DNA of 64,000 nucleotides from Lithobates sylvaticus (GCA_028564925.1 CM053029.1:609311486-609375485), one strand, 5' to 3'. Positions 43,101 through 56,650 are shown, counted from the stretch's first letter. The notes: generated from the letters alone by a model not told the origin. Numbers and translations: made by a program.

Positions 43101-45645
43101 GATGCCATGCGTGCATACATACTCCCACATATGTTTAGACGCCATGCATGCGTACAAACTCCCACATATCATGTGTAGACGCCATGCGGGTGTACATACT
43201 CCCACACATCTTGTGTAGACGCCATGAGTGCGTACATACTCCCACATATCATGTGTAGACGCCATGCGTGCGTACATACTCCCACATATCATGTGTAGAC
43301 GCCATGCGTGCGTACATACTCCCACATATCATGTGTAGACGCCATGCGTGCGTACATACTCCCACATTTCATGTGTAGACCCCATGCGTGCGTACATACT
43401 CCCACATTTCATGTGTAGACATCATGCGTGCGTACATACTCCCACACATCTTGTGTAGACGTCATGGGTGCGTACATACTCCCACATATCATGTGTAGAT
43501 GCCATGCGTGCGTACATACTCCCACATATCATGTGTAGACGTCATGCGTGCATACATACTCCCACACATCTTGTCTAGACGCCATGCGTGCGTACATACT
43601 CCCACACATCTTGTGTAGACGCCATGCGTGCTTTCATATTCCCACATATATCATGTGTAGATGCCATGCGTGCGTACATACTCCCACATATCATGTGTAG
43701 ACGCCATGCGTGCGTACATACTCCCACATATCATGTGTAGACGCCATGCGCGCGTACATACTCCCACATATCATGTATAGGTGCTATGCGCGCGTACATA
43801 CTCCCACATATGTGTAGACGCCATGCGTGCGTTCATAATCCCACATATAATGTATAGATGCCATGCGTGCGTTCATAATCCCACATATCATGTATAGATG
43901 CCATGTGTGCGTACATACTCCCACATATGTGTAGACGCCATGCGTGCGTACATACTCCCACATATCATGTGTAGACGCCATGCGTGCGTACATACTCCCA
44001 CATATCATGTGTAGACGCCATGCGTGCGTACATACTCCCACATATCATATCATGTGTAGACGCCATGCGTGCGTACATACTCCCACATATCATGTGTAGA
44101 CGCCATGCGTGCGTACATACTCCCACATATCATGTGTAGACGCCATGCGTGCGTACATACTCCCACATATCATGTGTAGACGCCATGCGTGCGTACATAC
44201 TCCCACATATCATGTGTAGACGCCATGCGTGCGTACATACTCCCACATATCATTTCATGTGTAGACGTCATGCGTGCGTACATACTCCCACATATCATTT
44301 CATTTGTAGACGCCATGCGTGTGTACATACTCCCACATATAATATCACGTGTAGACTCCATGTGTGCGTACATACCCCCACATATCATGTGTAGACGCCA
44401 TGCGTGCGTACATACTCCCACATATCATGTATAGACGCCATGCGTGCGTACATACTCCCACATATCATTTCATTTGTAGACGCCATGCGTGTGTACATAC
44501 TCCCACATATCATTTCATGTGTAGACGCCATGCGTGCGTACATACTCCCACATATAATATCACGTGTAGACGCCATGCGTGCGTACATACTCCCGCATAT
44601 AATATCACGTGTAGACGCCATGCGTGCGTACATACTCCCACATATCATGTGTAGACGCCATGCGTGCGTACATACTCCCACATTTCATGTGTAGACGTCA
44701 TGCGTGCGTACATACTTCCACATATCATGTGTAGACGCCATGTGTGCGTACATACTTCCACATATCATGTGTAGACGCCATGCGTGCGTACATACTCCCA
44801 CATATCATGTGTAGACGCCATGCGTGCGTACATACTCCCACATATCATGTGTAGATGCCATGCGTGCGTACATACTCCCACATATCATGTGTAGACGCCA
44901 TGCGTGCGTACATACTCCCACATATCGTGTGTAGATGCCATGCATGCGTACATACTCCCACATATCATGTGTAGATGCCATGCGTGTGTACATACTCCCA
45001 CATATCGTGTGTAGATGCCATGCATGCGTACATACTCCCACATATCATGTGTAGACGCCATGCGTGTGTACATACTCCCACATATCATGTGTAGACGCCA
45101 TGCCTGCGTTCATACTCCCACATATCATGTGTAGACGCCATGCGTGCGTACATACTCCCACATATCATGTGTAGACGCCATGCGTGCGTACATACTCCCA
45201 CATATCATGTGTAGACGCCATGCGTGCGTACATACTCCCACATATCATGTGTAGACGCCATGCGTGCGTACATACTCCCACATATCATGTGTAGACGCCA
45301 TGCGTGCGTACATACTCCCACATATCGTGTGTAGATGCCATGCATGCGTACATACTCCCACATATCATGTGTAGATGCCATGCGTGTGTACATACTCCCA
45401 CATATCGTGTGTAGATGCCATGCATGCGTACATACTCCCACATATCATGTGTAGACGCCATGCGTGTGTACATACTCCCACATATCATGTGTAGACGCCA
45501 TGCCTGCGTTCATACTCCCACATATCATGTGTAGACGCCATGCGTGTGTACATACTCCCACATATCATGTGTAGACGCCATGCGTGTGTACATACTCCCA
45601 CATATCATGTGTAGACGCCATGCGTGTGTACATACTCCCACATAT
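37147..45645 (+). repeat. 40-bp satellite, about 210 units, 8.5 kb
   Basis: The unit is TGTAGACGCCATGCGTGCGT followed by ACATACTCCCACATATCATG. Common variants are a 38-bp form (GCGTAATACTCC), GTGTGTACAT for GCGTACAT, and a 45-bp form with ATCATTTCATGTG. From 37.1 to 40.1 kb units are uniform; from about 40.1 kb they are diverged and organised in larger duplicated blocks. Every unit holds CpGs. Open frames of 60-98 codons, all CTHAWRLHM or HTPTYH repeats, are artefacts. Confidence 0.97.
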
Positions 45646-46025
45646 AATTAAAAAAAACATTGCAATGGAGAGGTGAGTGACACAACTCGATGGCTGATAT
45701 GGCGTGGATCTGATCGTTGGGAGGTTTGGGGGGTCCGGGGGGAACATTCACCGGTAAATGGCGCAGTGAATGGAGCGACTTACAGACACACGTGTGTTGC
45801 GCTGTCTCCTCGTGGGAATTGGCGGGTTGCCACAAGAAGATCGTATGTAAAGAAAGACGGGATTTCTACTTCACTGGCAGTACGTCTATGCAGCTCCCCT
45901 ATCCACTCCTGGACATGTCATCACCAGTTGGGCTCTCCTGAGCAAAAACAAGAAAGTGTGGCGTGTGCAACAGATATAATTGGATGTTTTTTTATTGTGC
46001 TGAATATTGGCCATTGTTTAAAATA
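45646..46025. other. Spacer between two tandem arrays, no gene
   Basis: About 380 bp of non-repetitive mixed sequence separate the 40-bp satellite from the 29-bp minisatellite. Plus frames at 45673-46026 have no recognised domain. Confidence 0.35.
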
Positions 46026-49000
46026 GAAGAAGAGGTCAGAGGTCAGTAGTAAGTGATGCAGAGTTCAGGGGTCAGTAGTGAGTGATGCAGAGTTCAGAGG
46101 TCAGTAGTAAGTGGTGCAGAGTTCAGAGGTCAGTAGTGAGTGATGTAGAGGTCAGTAGTAAGTGGTGCAGAGTTTAGGGGTCAGTAGTAAGTGGCGCAGA
46201 GGTCAGTAGTAAGTGGTGCAGAGTTCAGAGGTTAGTTGTAACTAATGCAGCATTCAGAGGTCAGTAATGAGTGATGCAGAGTTCAGAGGTCAGTAGTGAG
46301 TGATGCAGAGTTCAGGGGTCAGTAGTAAGTGGTGAAGAGTTCAGGGGTCAGTACTAAGTGGTGAAGAGTTCAGGGGTCAGTAGTAAGTGGTGCAGAGGTC
46401 AGTAGTAAGTGGTGCAGAGTTCAGAGGTCGGTAGTGAGTGATGTAGAGGTCAGTAGTAAGTGAAGCAGAGGTCAGTAGTAAGTGGTGCAGAGTTTAGGGG
46501 TCAGTAGTAAGTGGTGCAGAGGTCAGTAGTGAGTGGGGCAGAGGTCAGTAGTAAGTGAGGCAGAGGTCGGAGGTCAGTAGTAAGTGAGGCAGAGTTCAGA
46601 GGTCAGTAGTGGTGCAGAGTTTAGAGGTCAGTAGTGAGTGATGCAGAGTTCAGGGGTCAGTAGTAAGTGGTGCAGAGGTCAGTAGTAAGTGATGCAGAGG
46701 TCAGTAGTGAGTGATGCAGAGTTCAGGGGTCAGTAGTAAGTGGTGCAGAGTTCAGAGGTCAGAAGTAAGTGATGCAGAGTTCAGAGGTCAGAAGTGATGC
46801 AGAGATCAGAGGTCGGTAGTAAGTGATGCAGAGTTCAGAGGTCAGAAGTAAGTGATGCAGAGTTCAGAGGTCAGTAGTAAGTGATGCAGAGTTCAGGGGT
46901 CAGTAGTAAGTGATGCAGAGTTCAGAGGTCAGTAGTGAGTGGGGCAGAGGTCAGTAGTAAGTTAGGCAGAGGTCAGTTGTAAGTGAGGCAGAGTTCAGAG
47001 GTCAGTAGTGATGCAGAGGTCAGTAGTGATGCAGAGTTCAGAGGTCAGTAGTGAGTGGTGCAGAGTTTAGGGGTCAGTAGTAAGTGGTGCAGAGTTCGGA
47101 GGTCAGTAGTAAGTGGTGCAGAGGTCAGTAGTGAGTTATGCAGAGTTCAGGGGTCAGTAGTAAGTGGTGCAGAGATTTTGGAGGTCAGTAGTAAGTGGTG
47201 CAGAGATCAGAGGTCAGTAGTAAGTGATGCAGAGTTCAGAGGTCAGCAGTAAGTGGTGCAGAGGTCAGTAGTAAGTGGTGCAGAAGTCAGTAGTAAGTGG
47301 TGCAGAGTTCAGAGGTCAGTAGTAAGTGATGCAGAGTTCAGAGGTCAGCAGTAAGTGGTGCAGAGGTCAGTAGTAAGTGGTGCAGAGTTCAGAGGTCAGT
47401 AGTAAGTGGTGCAGAGTTCAGAGGTCAGTAGTGAGTGATGTAGAGGTCAGTAGTAAGTGGTGCAGATGTCAGCAGTAAGTGGTGCAGAGATCAGAGGTCA
47501 GTAGTAAGTGATGCAGAGTTCAGAGTTCAGTAGTAAGTGATGCAGAGTTCAGAGGTCAGTAGTAAGTGGTGAAGAGTTCAGAGGTCAGTAGTAAGTGGTG
47601 CAGAGGTCAGTAGTAAGTGGTGCAGAGTTCAGAGGTCAGTAGTAAGTGGTGCAGAGTTCAGAGGTCAGCAGTGAGTGATGTAGAGGTCAGTAGTAAGTGA
47701 AGCAGAGGTCAGTAGTAAGTGGTGCAGAGTTTAGGGGTCAGTAGTAAGTGGTGCAGAGGTCAGAGGTCAGTAGTAAGTGGTGCAGAGTTCAGAGGTTAGT
47801 AGTAACTAATGCAGCATTCAGAGGTCAGTAGTGAGTGATGCAGAGTTCAGGGGTCAGTAGTGAGTAATGCAGAGTTCAGGGGTCAGTAGTAAGTGGTGAA
47901 GAGTTCAGGGGTCAGTAGTGAGTGATGTAGAGGTCAGTAGTGAGTGGTGCAGAGGTCAGAGGTCAGTAGTAAGTGATGCAGAGTTCAGAGGTCAGTAGTA
48001 AGTGATGCAGAGTTCAGAGGTCAGTAGTGAGTGATGCAGAGTTCAGGGGTCAGTAGTAAGTGGTGCAGAGTTTGGAGGTCAGTAGTAAGTGGTGCAGATG
48101 TCAGAAGTAAGTGATGCAGAGTTCAGAGGTCAGAAGTGATGCAGAGATCAGAGGTCGGTAGTAAGTGATGCAGAGTTCAGAGGTCAGAAGTAAGTGATGC
48201 AGAGTTCAGAGGTCAGTAGTAAGTGATGCAGAGTTCAGAGGTCCGTAGTAAGTGGTGCAGAGTTCAGGGGTCAGTAGTAAGTGATGCAGAGTTCAAAGGT
48301 CAGTAGTGAGTGGGGCAGAGGTCAGTAGTAAGTTAGGCAGAGGTCAGAGGTCAGTTGTAAGTGAGGCAGAGTTCAGAGGTCAGTAGTGATGCAGAGTTCA
48401 GAGGTCAGTAGTGAGTGATGCAGAGTTTAGGGGTCAGTAGTAAGTGGTGCAGAGTTCGGAGGTCAGTAGTAAGTGGTGCAGATGTCAGTAGTAAGTGGTG
48501 CCGAGGTCAGAGGTCAGTAGTGAGTGATGCAGAGTTCAGGGGTCAGTAGTGAGTGGTGCAGAGTTCGGAGGTCAGTAGTAAGTGGTGCAGAGATCAGAGG
48601 TCAGTAGTAAGTGATGCAGAGTTCAGAGGTCAGTAGTAAGTGATGCAGAGTTCAGAGGTCAGCAGTAAGTGGTGCAGAGGTCAGTAGTAAGTGGTGCAGA
48701 GGTCAGTAGTAAGTGGTGCAGAGTTCAGAGGTCAGTAGTAAGTGGTGCAGAGTTCAGAGGTCAGTAGTGAGTGATGTAGAGGTCAGTAGTAAGTGGTGCA
48801 AATGTCAGCAGTAAGTGGTGCAGAGATCAGAGGTCAGTAGTAAGTGATGCAGAGTTCAGAGGTCAGTAGTAAGTGATGCAGAGTTCAGAGGTCAGTAGTA
48901 AGTGGTGAAGAGTTCAGAGGTCAGTAGTAAGTGGTGCAGAGGTCAGTAGTAAGTGGTGCAGAGTTCAGAGGTCAGTAGTAAGCGGTGCAGAGTTCAGAGG

Positions 49001-49614
49001 TCAGTAGTAAGTGAAGCAGAGGTCAGTAGTAAGTGGTGCAGAGTTTAGGGGTCAGTAGTAAGTGGTGCAGAGGTCAGAGGTCAGTAGTAAGTGGTGCAGA
49101 GTTCAGAGGTTAGTAGTAACTAATGCAGCATTCAGAGGTCAGTAGTGAGTGATGCAGAGTTCAGGGGTCATTAGTGAGTAATGCAGAGTTCAGGGGTCAG
49201 TAGTAAGTGGTGAAGAGTTCAGGGGTCAGTAGTGAGTGATGTAGAGGGCAGTAGTGAGTGGTGCAGAGGTCAGAGGTCAGTAGTAAGTGATGCAGAGTTC
49301 AGAGGTCAGTAGTAAGTGATGCAGAGTTCAGAGGTCAGTAGTAAGTGATGCAGAGTTCAGAGGTCAGTAGTGAGTGGGGCAGAGGTCAGAGGTCAGTAGT
49401 AAGTGATGCAGAGTTCAGAGGTCAGTAGTAAGTGATGCAGAGTTCAGAGGTCAGTAGTAAGTGAGGCAGAGTTCAGAGGTCAGTAGTGATGCAGAGTTCA
49501 GAGGTCAATAGTGATGCAGAGTTCAGAGGTCAGTAGTAAGTGATGCAGAGTTCAGAGGTCAGTAGCGAGTGGTGCAGAGTTCAGAGGTCAGTAGCGAGTG
49601 GTGCAGAGGTCAAA
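46026..49614 (+). repeat. 29-bp minisatellite GTTCAGAGGTCAGTAGTAAG, 3.6 kb
   Basis: Units are built from GTTCAGAGGTCAGTAGTAAG plus TGATGCAGA (29 bp), intermixed with a 22-bp form lacking GTTCAGA. Subtypes include AGGGGTCAG and GTGAAGAG. A marker unit with AACTAATGCAGCATTC occurs at 46240, 47804 and 49118, showing larger duplicated blocks. Few long frames exist because TAG and TAA occur in most units. Confidence 0.95.
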
Positions 49615-52028
49615 GTGTACAATTTATTTTTTTCCAAAAAGTGTCACTCTTTTTTTATGAATTACTGAAATAAATGAACTTTTTGATGATATTCAAATTT
49701 TATGAGATGCACCTGTAAAAAAGAGAATTTTATGACTGCAGACACGGTTTTTAGCCCAATTTTATACATGCGCTTTGCAAAATTCATCTCTACAATAATG
49801 GTCTGGGACCCAAAAAAAAAAAACTCCTATAAAAAGATTTAATAATAACAAGAAGGGATCAGTATAACATGTTTTACCATCTTAGGTCTGTGTAGACTTT
49901 CCATGAACGTGGACTTTTTTTAGTCTCATTTTATACATTTTGCATATAAAAACCAAAAATGTTTTTCCCCCAAAATGAATCTCTACAATGATGATTTGGG
50001 ACTAAAAAAAAAAAAAAATAAGAAGAAAAAATAAATAACAATGACAAAAGGATCAGTATAATGTTTCTCACCCTAGACTTTCAATAAAACTGGACTTGGA
50101 CTGGATTTTTTAGGATCATTTTATACATACATTTTGCATATGAGAAACAATGTTTTTGCCCAAAAATTAATCTCAATGATGGTCTGGGACTAAAAAACAT
50201 TAATAATAATAAATAAATAAAAATAACAAAAGGATATACTGATCCTTTTGTTATTTTTATTTATTTTTTATTATAATTTTTTTGGCAACCTAGAGACTTG
50301 TGTAATATATAAATACATTTTTTTAAGCTCTACAATGATTGTCTGGGTCCAAAAAAAAGATAATTGGAAACAAAAAAAAAGACAAAATCAGTAAAAAAAT
50401 GTTTACAACCTAAGACTGCTGTAGCTTTTTCATAAACACGGACTTGATTTTTTTAGTGTCATTTTATACATAAATTATGCATATGAGGAACAACAGTATT
50501 GTTTGTTTGTTTTTTGTTTTTTTCAAAAATTTGCCTCTATAAAAAAAAAATAATAATAATTACAAAGGATCAAATGCTTTGTAACCCTAGGCTTGCATAG
50601 CCTTTCCATTAACATGGTCCTAAATGTTTCTCTCTTTGCATACATATATTTTGAAAATAAGAAACAATATTGGGTTTTTCCAAAGTAAATCCCTATAATT
50701 GAGTCTGGGATACAGAGAAAAAAAAAACTTTTATAAAAAAAAAAAAAATAATAATCACAAAGGACCGATAAAATGTTTTACCACTCTAGGCTTGTATAGT
50801 CTCTCCGTGAATGAGGACTCAAATTTTTAGTTTTTTTTTAGTCTTTTTTTTAGTCTTTTTTTATACATACATGTTGCATATGAGAAACAATATAGATTTT
50901 TTTTTTTTTTGCAAAATAAATCTTTACAAAAAATAAATAAAAAAATAAATAACAGTGGCAGAGGACCAGTATACATGTTTTGCCACCCTAGGCTTGTGTG
51001 GCCTTTCCATGAACAAGGACTTGTAACCTCATTTTATATATAAATTCTGCAAATGAGAAGCCAAATTGTTTTTCCACAATGAATCCCTATAATGATGGTC
51101 TGGTACTAAGAAAAAAATCACTCTAAAAAAAGAAATAATAATGACAAAGGATCAGTAAAAATAAAAAAATGTCCTGCAACCCTCGGCTTGTGTAGCCTTT
51201 CCATCAATGGGGACATGTCTCATTAGTCTTTTGTTATATATAAAGTCTGGGTTTTTCCAAAATTATTCTCTATAATGATGGTCTAGAACTAAGAAAAAAA
51301 AAAACTAAATATTTTTTTTTTTAAATAATGACAAAAGGATCAGTAAAAAAAAAAAAAAAAAAATGTTTTACCACCATACCCTAGTGTAGCCTTTTCATAA
51401 AAGTGGATTTGATTTTTTTAAGTCTGATTTTAAACATCAATTCTGCATAAGAAAAAAAAGTATTGTTTTTTCCCCCCCAAAATTAACCTTAAATAAAAAA
51501 GAAATAATAATTACAAAGCATCAAATACATGTTTTTATCACCCTTGACATGGAAATGGACTGGAGTTTTCAGTGTCAATTTAAATATGAATTTTGCACTT
51601 GAGGAGCAATATAGTCCCCCCCCCCCCCCAACAAAAAAAAAAATTAACCCCTATAAAAAAAAAGAAAATAATGACAAAGGATCATGTAAAAAAAAATGTC
51701 CTACAACCCTCGGCTTGTGTAGCCCTTCCATCAATGTGGACTTAACTCATTAGTCTTTTTTTATATATAAAGTCTGCAAGTGAGAAACAGAATTGGGTTT
51801 TTCCAAAATGATTCTCTATAATGATGGTCTAGGTAGGACTAAGAAAAAAAAAAAACCTCCTATCATTTTTTTTTTTTTAAATAATGATGAAGGATCAGTA
51901 AAAAAAAAAAATGTTTTACCACCACACCCTAGTGTAGCATTTTCATAAAAGTGGATTTGATTTTTTTAGTCTGATTTAATAAATCAATTCTGCATATGAG
52001 GAACAATATTGTTTTTTCCCCAAAATTA

Positions 52029-52680
52029 CCGTATATACTCGAGTATAGGCCGACCCGAATATAAGCCGAGGCACCTAATTTTACCACAAACAACTGGGAA
52101 AACTTATTGACTCGAGTATAAGCCTAGGGTGAGAAATGCGCAGCTACTGTAAGTGGAAAAGAGGGTCAACGATGCCCATTTGCAGCCTCACTGTGCCCAT
52201 GCAGATGGACACAGTTGACCTATTTGGGGCCCTGTATCTCAGGGTCACTTAGTGCTAGGAACCCCATCTTTAGATATGTTGTAGTGCTAATTCCACTGGG
52301 TTGGAATACAACATTTGGGGTTCCTAGCACCAAGTGTCCCCGAGATATGGGGCCCCAAATTCGGGTCAGAAAATGTCAAGCACTTTTCTGCAGCAGAGAA
52401 TTACATTTTCCGACCCGAATTTGGGGCCCCGTATCTCGGGGCCACTTTAGTGCTAGGAACCCCATATTTGGATATGTTATAGTGCTAGGTCCACTGGGTT
52501 GGCACACCAAATTTGGGACTCCTAGACCCAAGTGGCCCCGAGATACAGGGCCCCAAATTCGGGTCGGAAATTTTTTTTTTTTGCTGCAGAAAAGTGCTTG
52601 ACTTGAGTATAAGCCGAGGGGGGCACTTTCAGCACAAAAAAATGTGCTGAAAAACTCGGCTTATACTCGAGTATATACGG
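52029..52680. mobile_element. TA-flanked TIR element (CCGTATATACTCGAGTATA ends, 652 bp)
   Basis: The left end CCGTATATACTCGAGTATAG and right end TTATACTCGAGTATATACGG are inverted, flanked by TA at 52027-52028 and 52681-52682. The uninterrupted monomer at about 57170 reads AAAATTAACC, so the TA duplication is real. The interior contains inverted repeats of GGGGCCCCAAATTCGGGTC and AGTGCTAGGAACCCC. Non-coding except a chance frame (52215-52601). Confidence 0.85.
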
Positions 52681-53316
52681 TAACCTTTTTAAAAAAAAAA
52701 AAAGAAATAATAATTACAAAGCATCAAAATACACGTTTTATCACCCTAGGCCTGTGTAGCCTTGACATGGAAATGGACTTGAGTTTTCAGTGTCAATTTA
52801 AACATGAATTTTGCATATGAGGAGCAATATAGTCCCAACATAAATTTAACCCCTTTAAAAAAAAGAAATAATAATGTCCATCCGTCCCCCCTAAAATGAA
52901 TCCCTTAAAAAAAAGAAATAATAATGGATCATATAAAATATTTTACCATTGTAACTAGGCTTGTTTAGCCTCTCCATGATATACTTAATTTTTTTGTCTA
53001 ATTTTATACATCATTTTTGCAAATGATAAACAATATTGTGTTTTTACAAAATTAATTCCTATAATGATGGTCTGGGACTAAGAAAAAAAAATCTCTCTAA
53101 AAAAGAAAAAAAGAATATTAATGACAAAGGACCAGTAAAATGTTTTACCACCCTAGGCTTGTATAGTCTCTCCGTGAATGTGGACTCGATTTTTTTAGTC
53201 TCTATGTTGCATATGAGAAACAATATTGTTTTTTTTTTTGCAAAAAAAATCTTTACAATGATGGTCCGCAACTAAGAAAAAAAAAAAAAAACAGTGGCAG
53301 AGGACCAGTATACATG

Positions 53317-56300
53317 TTTTCCTGACAGACTCCATGGCAGCCTACGTGTGGGTTAACCCCGCCTCCTCTCCAATGCTATAGGACCCCTTTCAAATAAAAG
53401 AGCACTCACCCCATGATGCTACGTTCCTTTTTTGTCCTCCTCCAATGGACCATATTTATATTCTACGGGCGTCAGGTCGGTGGACGTGAGAAAATGTCGG
53501 CATACCTTGCGGTGCAGCTCAAGTTCCCAGCCATGGGCGGGCAAGTAGCTTAAGAGGCCCGTTGGTACCCTAGTGGTGTGGGGTGGTTGCCTCTGGATGC
53601 CTGACGGTCGAAAGATTGGACCTGGGACGCTCGATGGCTGGCAAAGGTCGGATTTCCTTACATATTTTCTCCATGGCAGTCGCCTCTTAGTTGTATGTGT
53701 TGTGTGTGTATTTCCCTGTCATGCAGAGCGTTTCCCTCATGGCGGCTGGAGCGCTTCTGCGTTCAACAGGTTCATAAAGCACGGAAAGTTCAAAAAGGAG
53801 ACGTTATTAACCATCCAACAAGCCGTCCAACCCGGGGATTGGATGATCTCTATCGATTTAAAGGACGCCTATTTTCACGTTCCAATAGAGAAAGAGTTTT
53901 TCAAATTTCTAAGGTTCCAAATCGGGTTAGAACATCTACAATTCATTTGCCTCCCATTTGGACTGACTACGTCACCCCGAGTTTTCTCAAAGGTACTGCT
54001 GGCGGTAGTGGCCCTGGTCAGGCTAAACGGCATACGTCTCTACCACTACTTAGACAACCTCTTAGTGTTGTCCCAGGACAGAGAGCAGTTATTGCTCCAC
54101 AGGGAACAGGTGACTTCCATATTGTCCAGCTTCGGATGGCTCCTGAACATAGAAAAAAGCCATCTGGTCCCATCTCAGCATCTGATATATCTAGGGGCCC
54201 AGTTCGATACAGTGAGAAGTACCATCTCTCTCCCATTAGAGAAGATCCCAGTGATTCAACGGAGGATCTCACGGGCTCTACACGCGTCACATTTGAAGGC
54301 CTCTCAGTGCCTAGAAATCATAGGGACAATGGTCTCTACGACTCAGATGGTCAAGTGGGCTCTATGGAGGTTACGACCCTTCCAGTCGGGGTTTCTCCGT
54401 CAATGGAAATCAGGCGACAAGAATCAGGTAATCAGGATATCCACGTCTATGAGGAACAGCCTCTTCTGGTGGCTTCTTCGCAAAAACCTACTGAATTGCC
54501 ACTCTATCGCTCCCGTCTCATGGGTCACAGTCACGACCGATGCCAGCGGTACAGGCTGGGGGGCCCTATGTGGGTCAGCCCTTGCCCAGGGAAAATGGGC
54601 CACTCAGCTAGTTGTCCCGGGGTCGAACGTGCTGGAGCTTCGAGCAGCCTGGTGTGCTCTCCAGTCCTTCTCTCACCTCCTGAAGGGGAAGTCGGTATTG
54701 TTGAGAATGGACAATACCACGGCGGTATCCTACGTCAAGAGACAGGGAGGCACACGGAGCTCCACTCTCCTTCAGGAAGTAGAACCCATTCTTTCCTGGT
54801 CTCAGAAGATCTTGGTAGGCATTTCGGCAGTATTTGTTCCCGGGGTCCAGAATTCCCAGGCGGACTTTCTTTCTCGCAACCAATTAGACAACAACGAGTG
54901 GTCACTGCATGCGAAGACATTCGAGTGGATCCTGTCAAGGGGGTTTATTCCAGAAGTGGATCTCTTCGCATCTCCCTGCAACTTCAAAGTGGAAAGGTTC
55001 TACACTCGGGGTCCGTGCAGCCAAGCGTTCGGGATAGATGCCTTGACGGATCTGTGGAGTTTCAAGAAGGCATATGCTTTTCCCCCACTCCCGGTGCTAC
55101 TCAGATTTCTGCGCAGGCTTCAGTCGGAGGAAGTGGAAATAGCAACAATAGCTCCATTTTGGCCAAACAGGCCTTGGTTCCCACTTCTGATCCAACTCAG
55201 TTTACAAGAGCTGGTACCTCTTCCTCTCAGACCAGACCTTCTTTCTCAAGGGGTAGTCCTTCACCCTTGTCCGGCACAGCTGAAACTAATGGTCTGGTTC
55301 TTGAGAGGGAAAGGCTGGAATCATTCGGATGCTCCTCTAAAGTGATCTCTACTCTGATGAGTTCGAGAAGGACAAGCACAAATAAGGTTTACGGTAGGAT
55401 ATGGGCTAAATTTGTGGCATTCTCTTCCTCCGTGGGCAGATCCTTCAGAAAGCCGGAGATTCAAGACATTCTTGCCTTCCTACAAACGGGCTTAGACTTG
55501 CAGCTATCCATCAGCTCTCTCAGAGTCCAAATCTCGGCCTTGTCAGCCTTTTCAGGAACATCCTGGGCAGTTCACCCTTTAATTCGGCAATTCTTCAGGG
55601 GGGCGTCAAGACTCAAACCTCAGAGGAGACCACGATTCCCCAAATGGGACCTACCACTTGTGCTGGACTATTTATCCGGTCTCAGTACCGCGGGGTCTTC
55701 CCCACCTTCTCTGAAGGACTTTTCGGCAAAGGTAGCTTTCATGATAGCCATCACCTCAGCTAAAAGGGTTTCAGAGATTGGATCATTGGGGCATAAAGAA
55801 CCCTTCTTGACGTTCTTCCCGGACCGAGTTGTGCTCATCCCGATGCTGGGTGCAAACCCAAAGGTAACATCGGTATTCCATGATAATCAAGAGATTGTGT
55901 TGCCCACATTCCGATCTCCGGATTCTTCCGAGATGCACCCACTGGATGTAGGTGAGGTCCTGAAGGTCTATCTTAACATGACTTCTTCTTTTAGACGTAC
56001 CGATCACCTTTTTGTTCTCCACTCTGGTACTAATAAAGGGGAGAAGGCCTCGACTAGGACAATTGCGTCTTGGATTGTACAAGTCATCCAACAAGCTTAC
56101 AGGGCTAAGGGCTTGGCTCCCCCAGAGGTGGTGACAGCTCACTCTACTCGCGGAATGGCAGCATCTTGGGCAGCGGCGCAGCATGTGGCTCCAGATATCA
56201 TTTGCAAATACTTTTAATACTTTTAATACTTTCATGTCTCACTACTGTATAGAGCCTGCCTCATTGTCTTCTGTTGATTTTGGTCGTAAAATCCTATCGG

Positions 56301-56650
56301 TGGATAGGACAAAATAAATTTTCTGTTGTTTAAGCATACCCTCCCGTGTGGATTGGCTAGTTATTTCCCACACGTAGGCTGCCATGGAGTCTGTCAGGAA
56401 AAAGGAAAATTTATTATCAAATACTTACCGTAATTTTCCTTTCCTGATGGACTCCATGGCAGACGGAGTTCCCACCCATTTGGTTATTGAGTAGACTAGT
56501 TACGGAACGTAGCATCATGGGGTGAGTGCTCTTTTATTTGAAAGGGGTCCTATAGCATTGGAGAGGAGGCGGGGTTAACCCACACGTAGGCTGCCATGGA
56601 GTCCATCAGGAAAGGAAAATTACGGTAAGTATTTGATAATAAATTTTCCT
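53317..56650 (+). mobile_element. DIRS-type tyrosine-recombinase retrotransposon, copy 1 (internally shortened fossil)
   Basis: Inverted terminal repeats of roughly 100 bp start CCTGACAGACTCCATGGCAG on the left and end in their complement near 56610. An extra internal copy of the end sequence (about 56370-56460) is the complementary region typical of DIRS. Parts seen: reverse transcriptase/RNase H/methyltransferase-like frame (53573-55345) and an overlapping tyrosine-recombinase frame (53695-56217). The gag-like region and the start of the RT are missing. It is broken, with about one large loss and a few smaller breaks, but fairly young. Confidence 0.85.

Noticed and set aside
37147-45645. 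A CRISPR-like array
   Set aside because: The 40-bp units are contiguous, with no unique spacers between repeats, no cas genes, and the context is eukaryotic. It is a satellite.
37872-45835. Repeated small frames of 60-98 codons (CTHAWRLHM, HTPTYH)
   Set aside because: Three 40-bp units form a 120-bp stop-free period in some phases; peptide repeats only mirror the satellite.
54018-54987. Minus-strand frames within DIRS copy 1
   Set aside because: Shadows of the RT and recombinase frames on the other strand; no independent motif.
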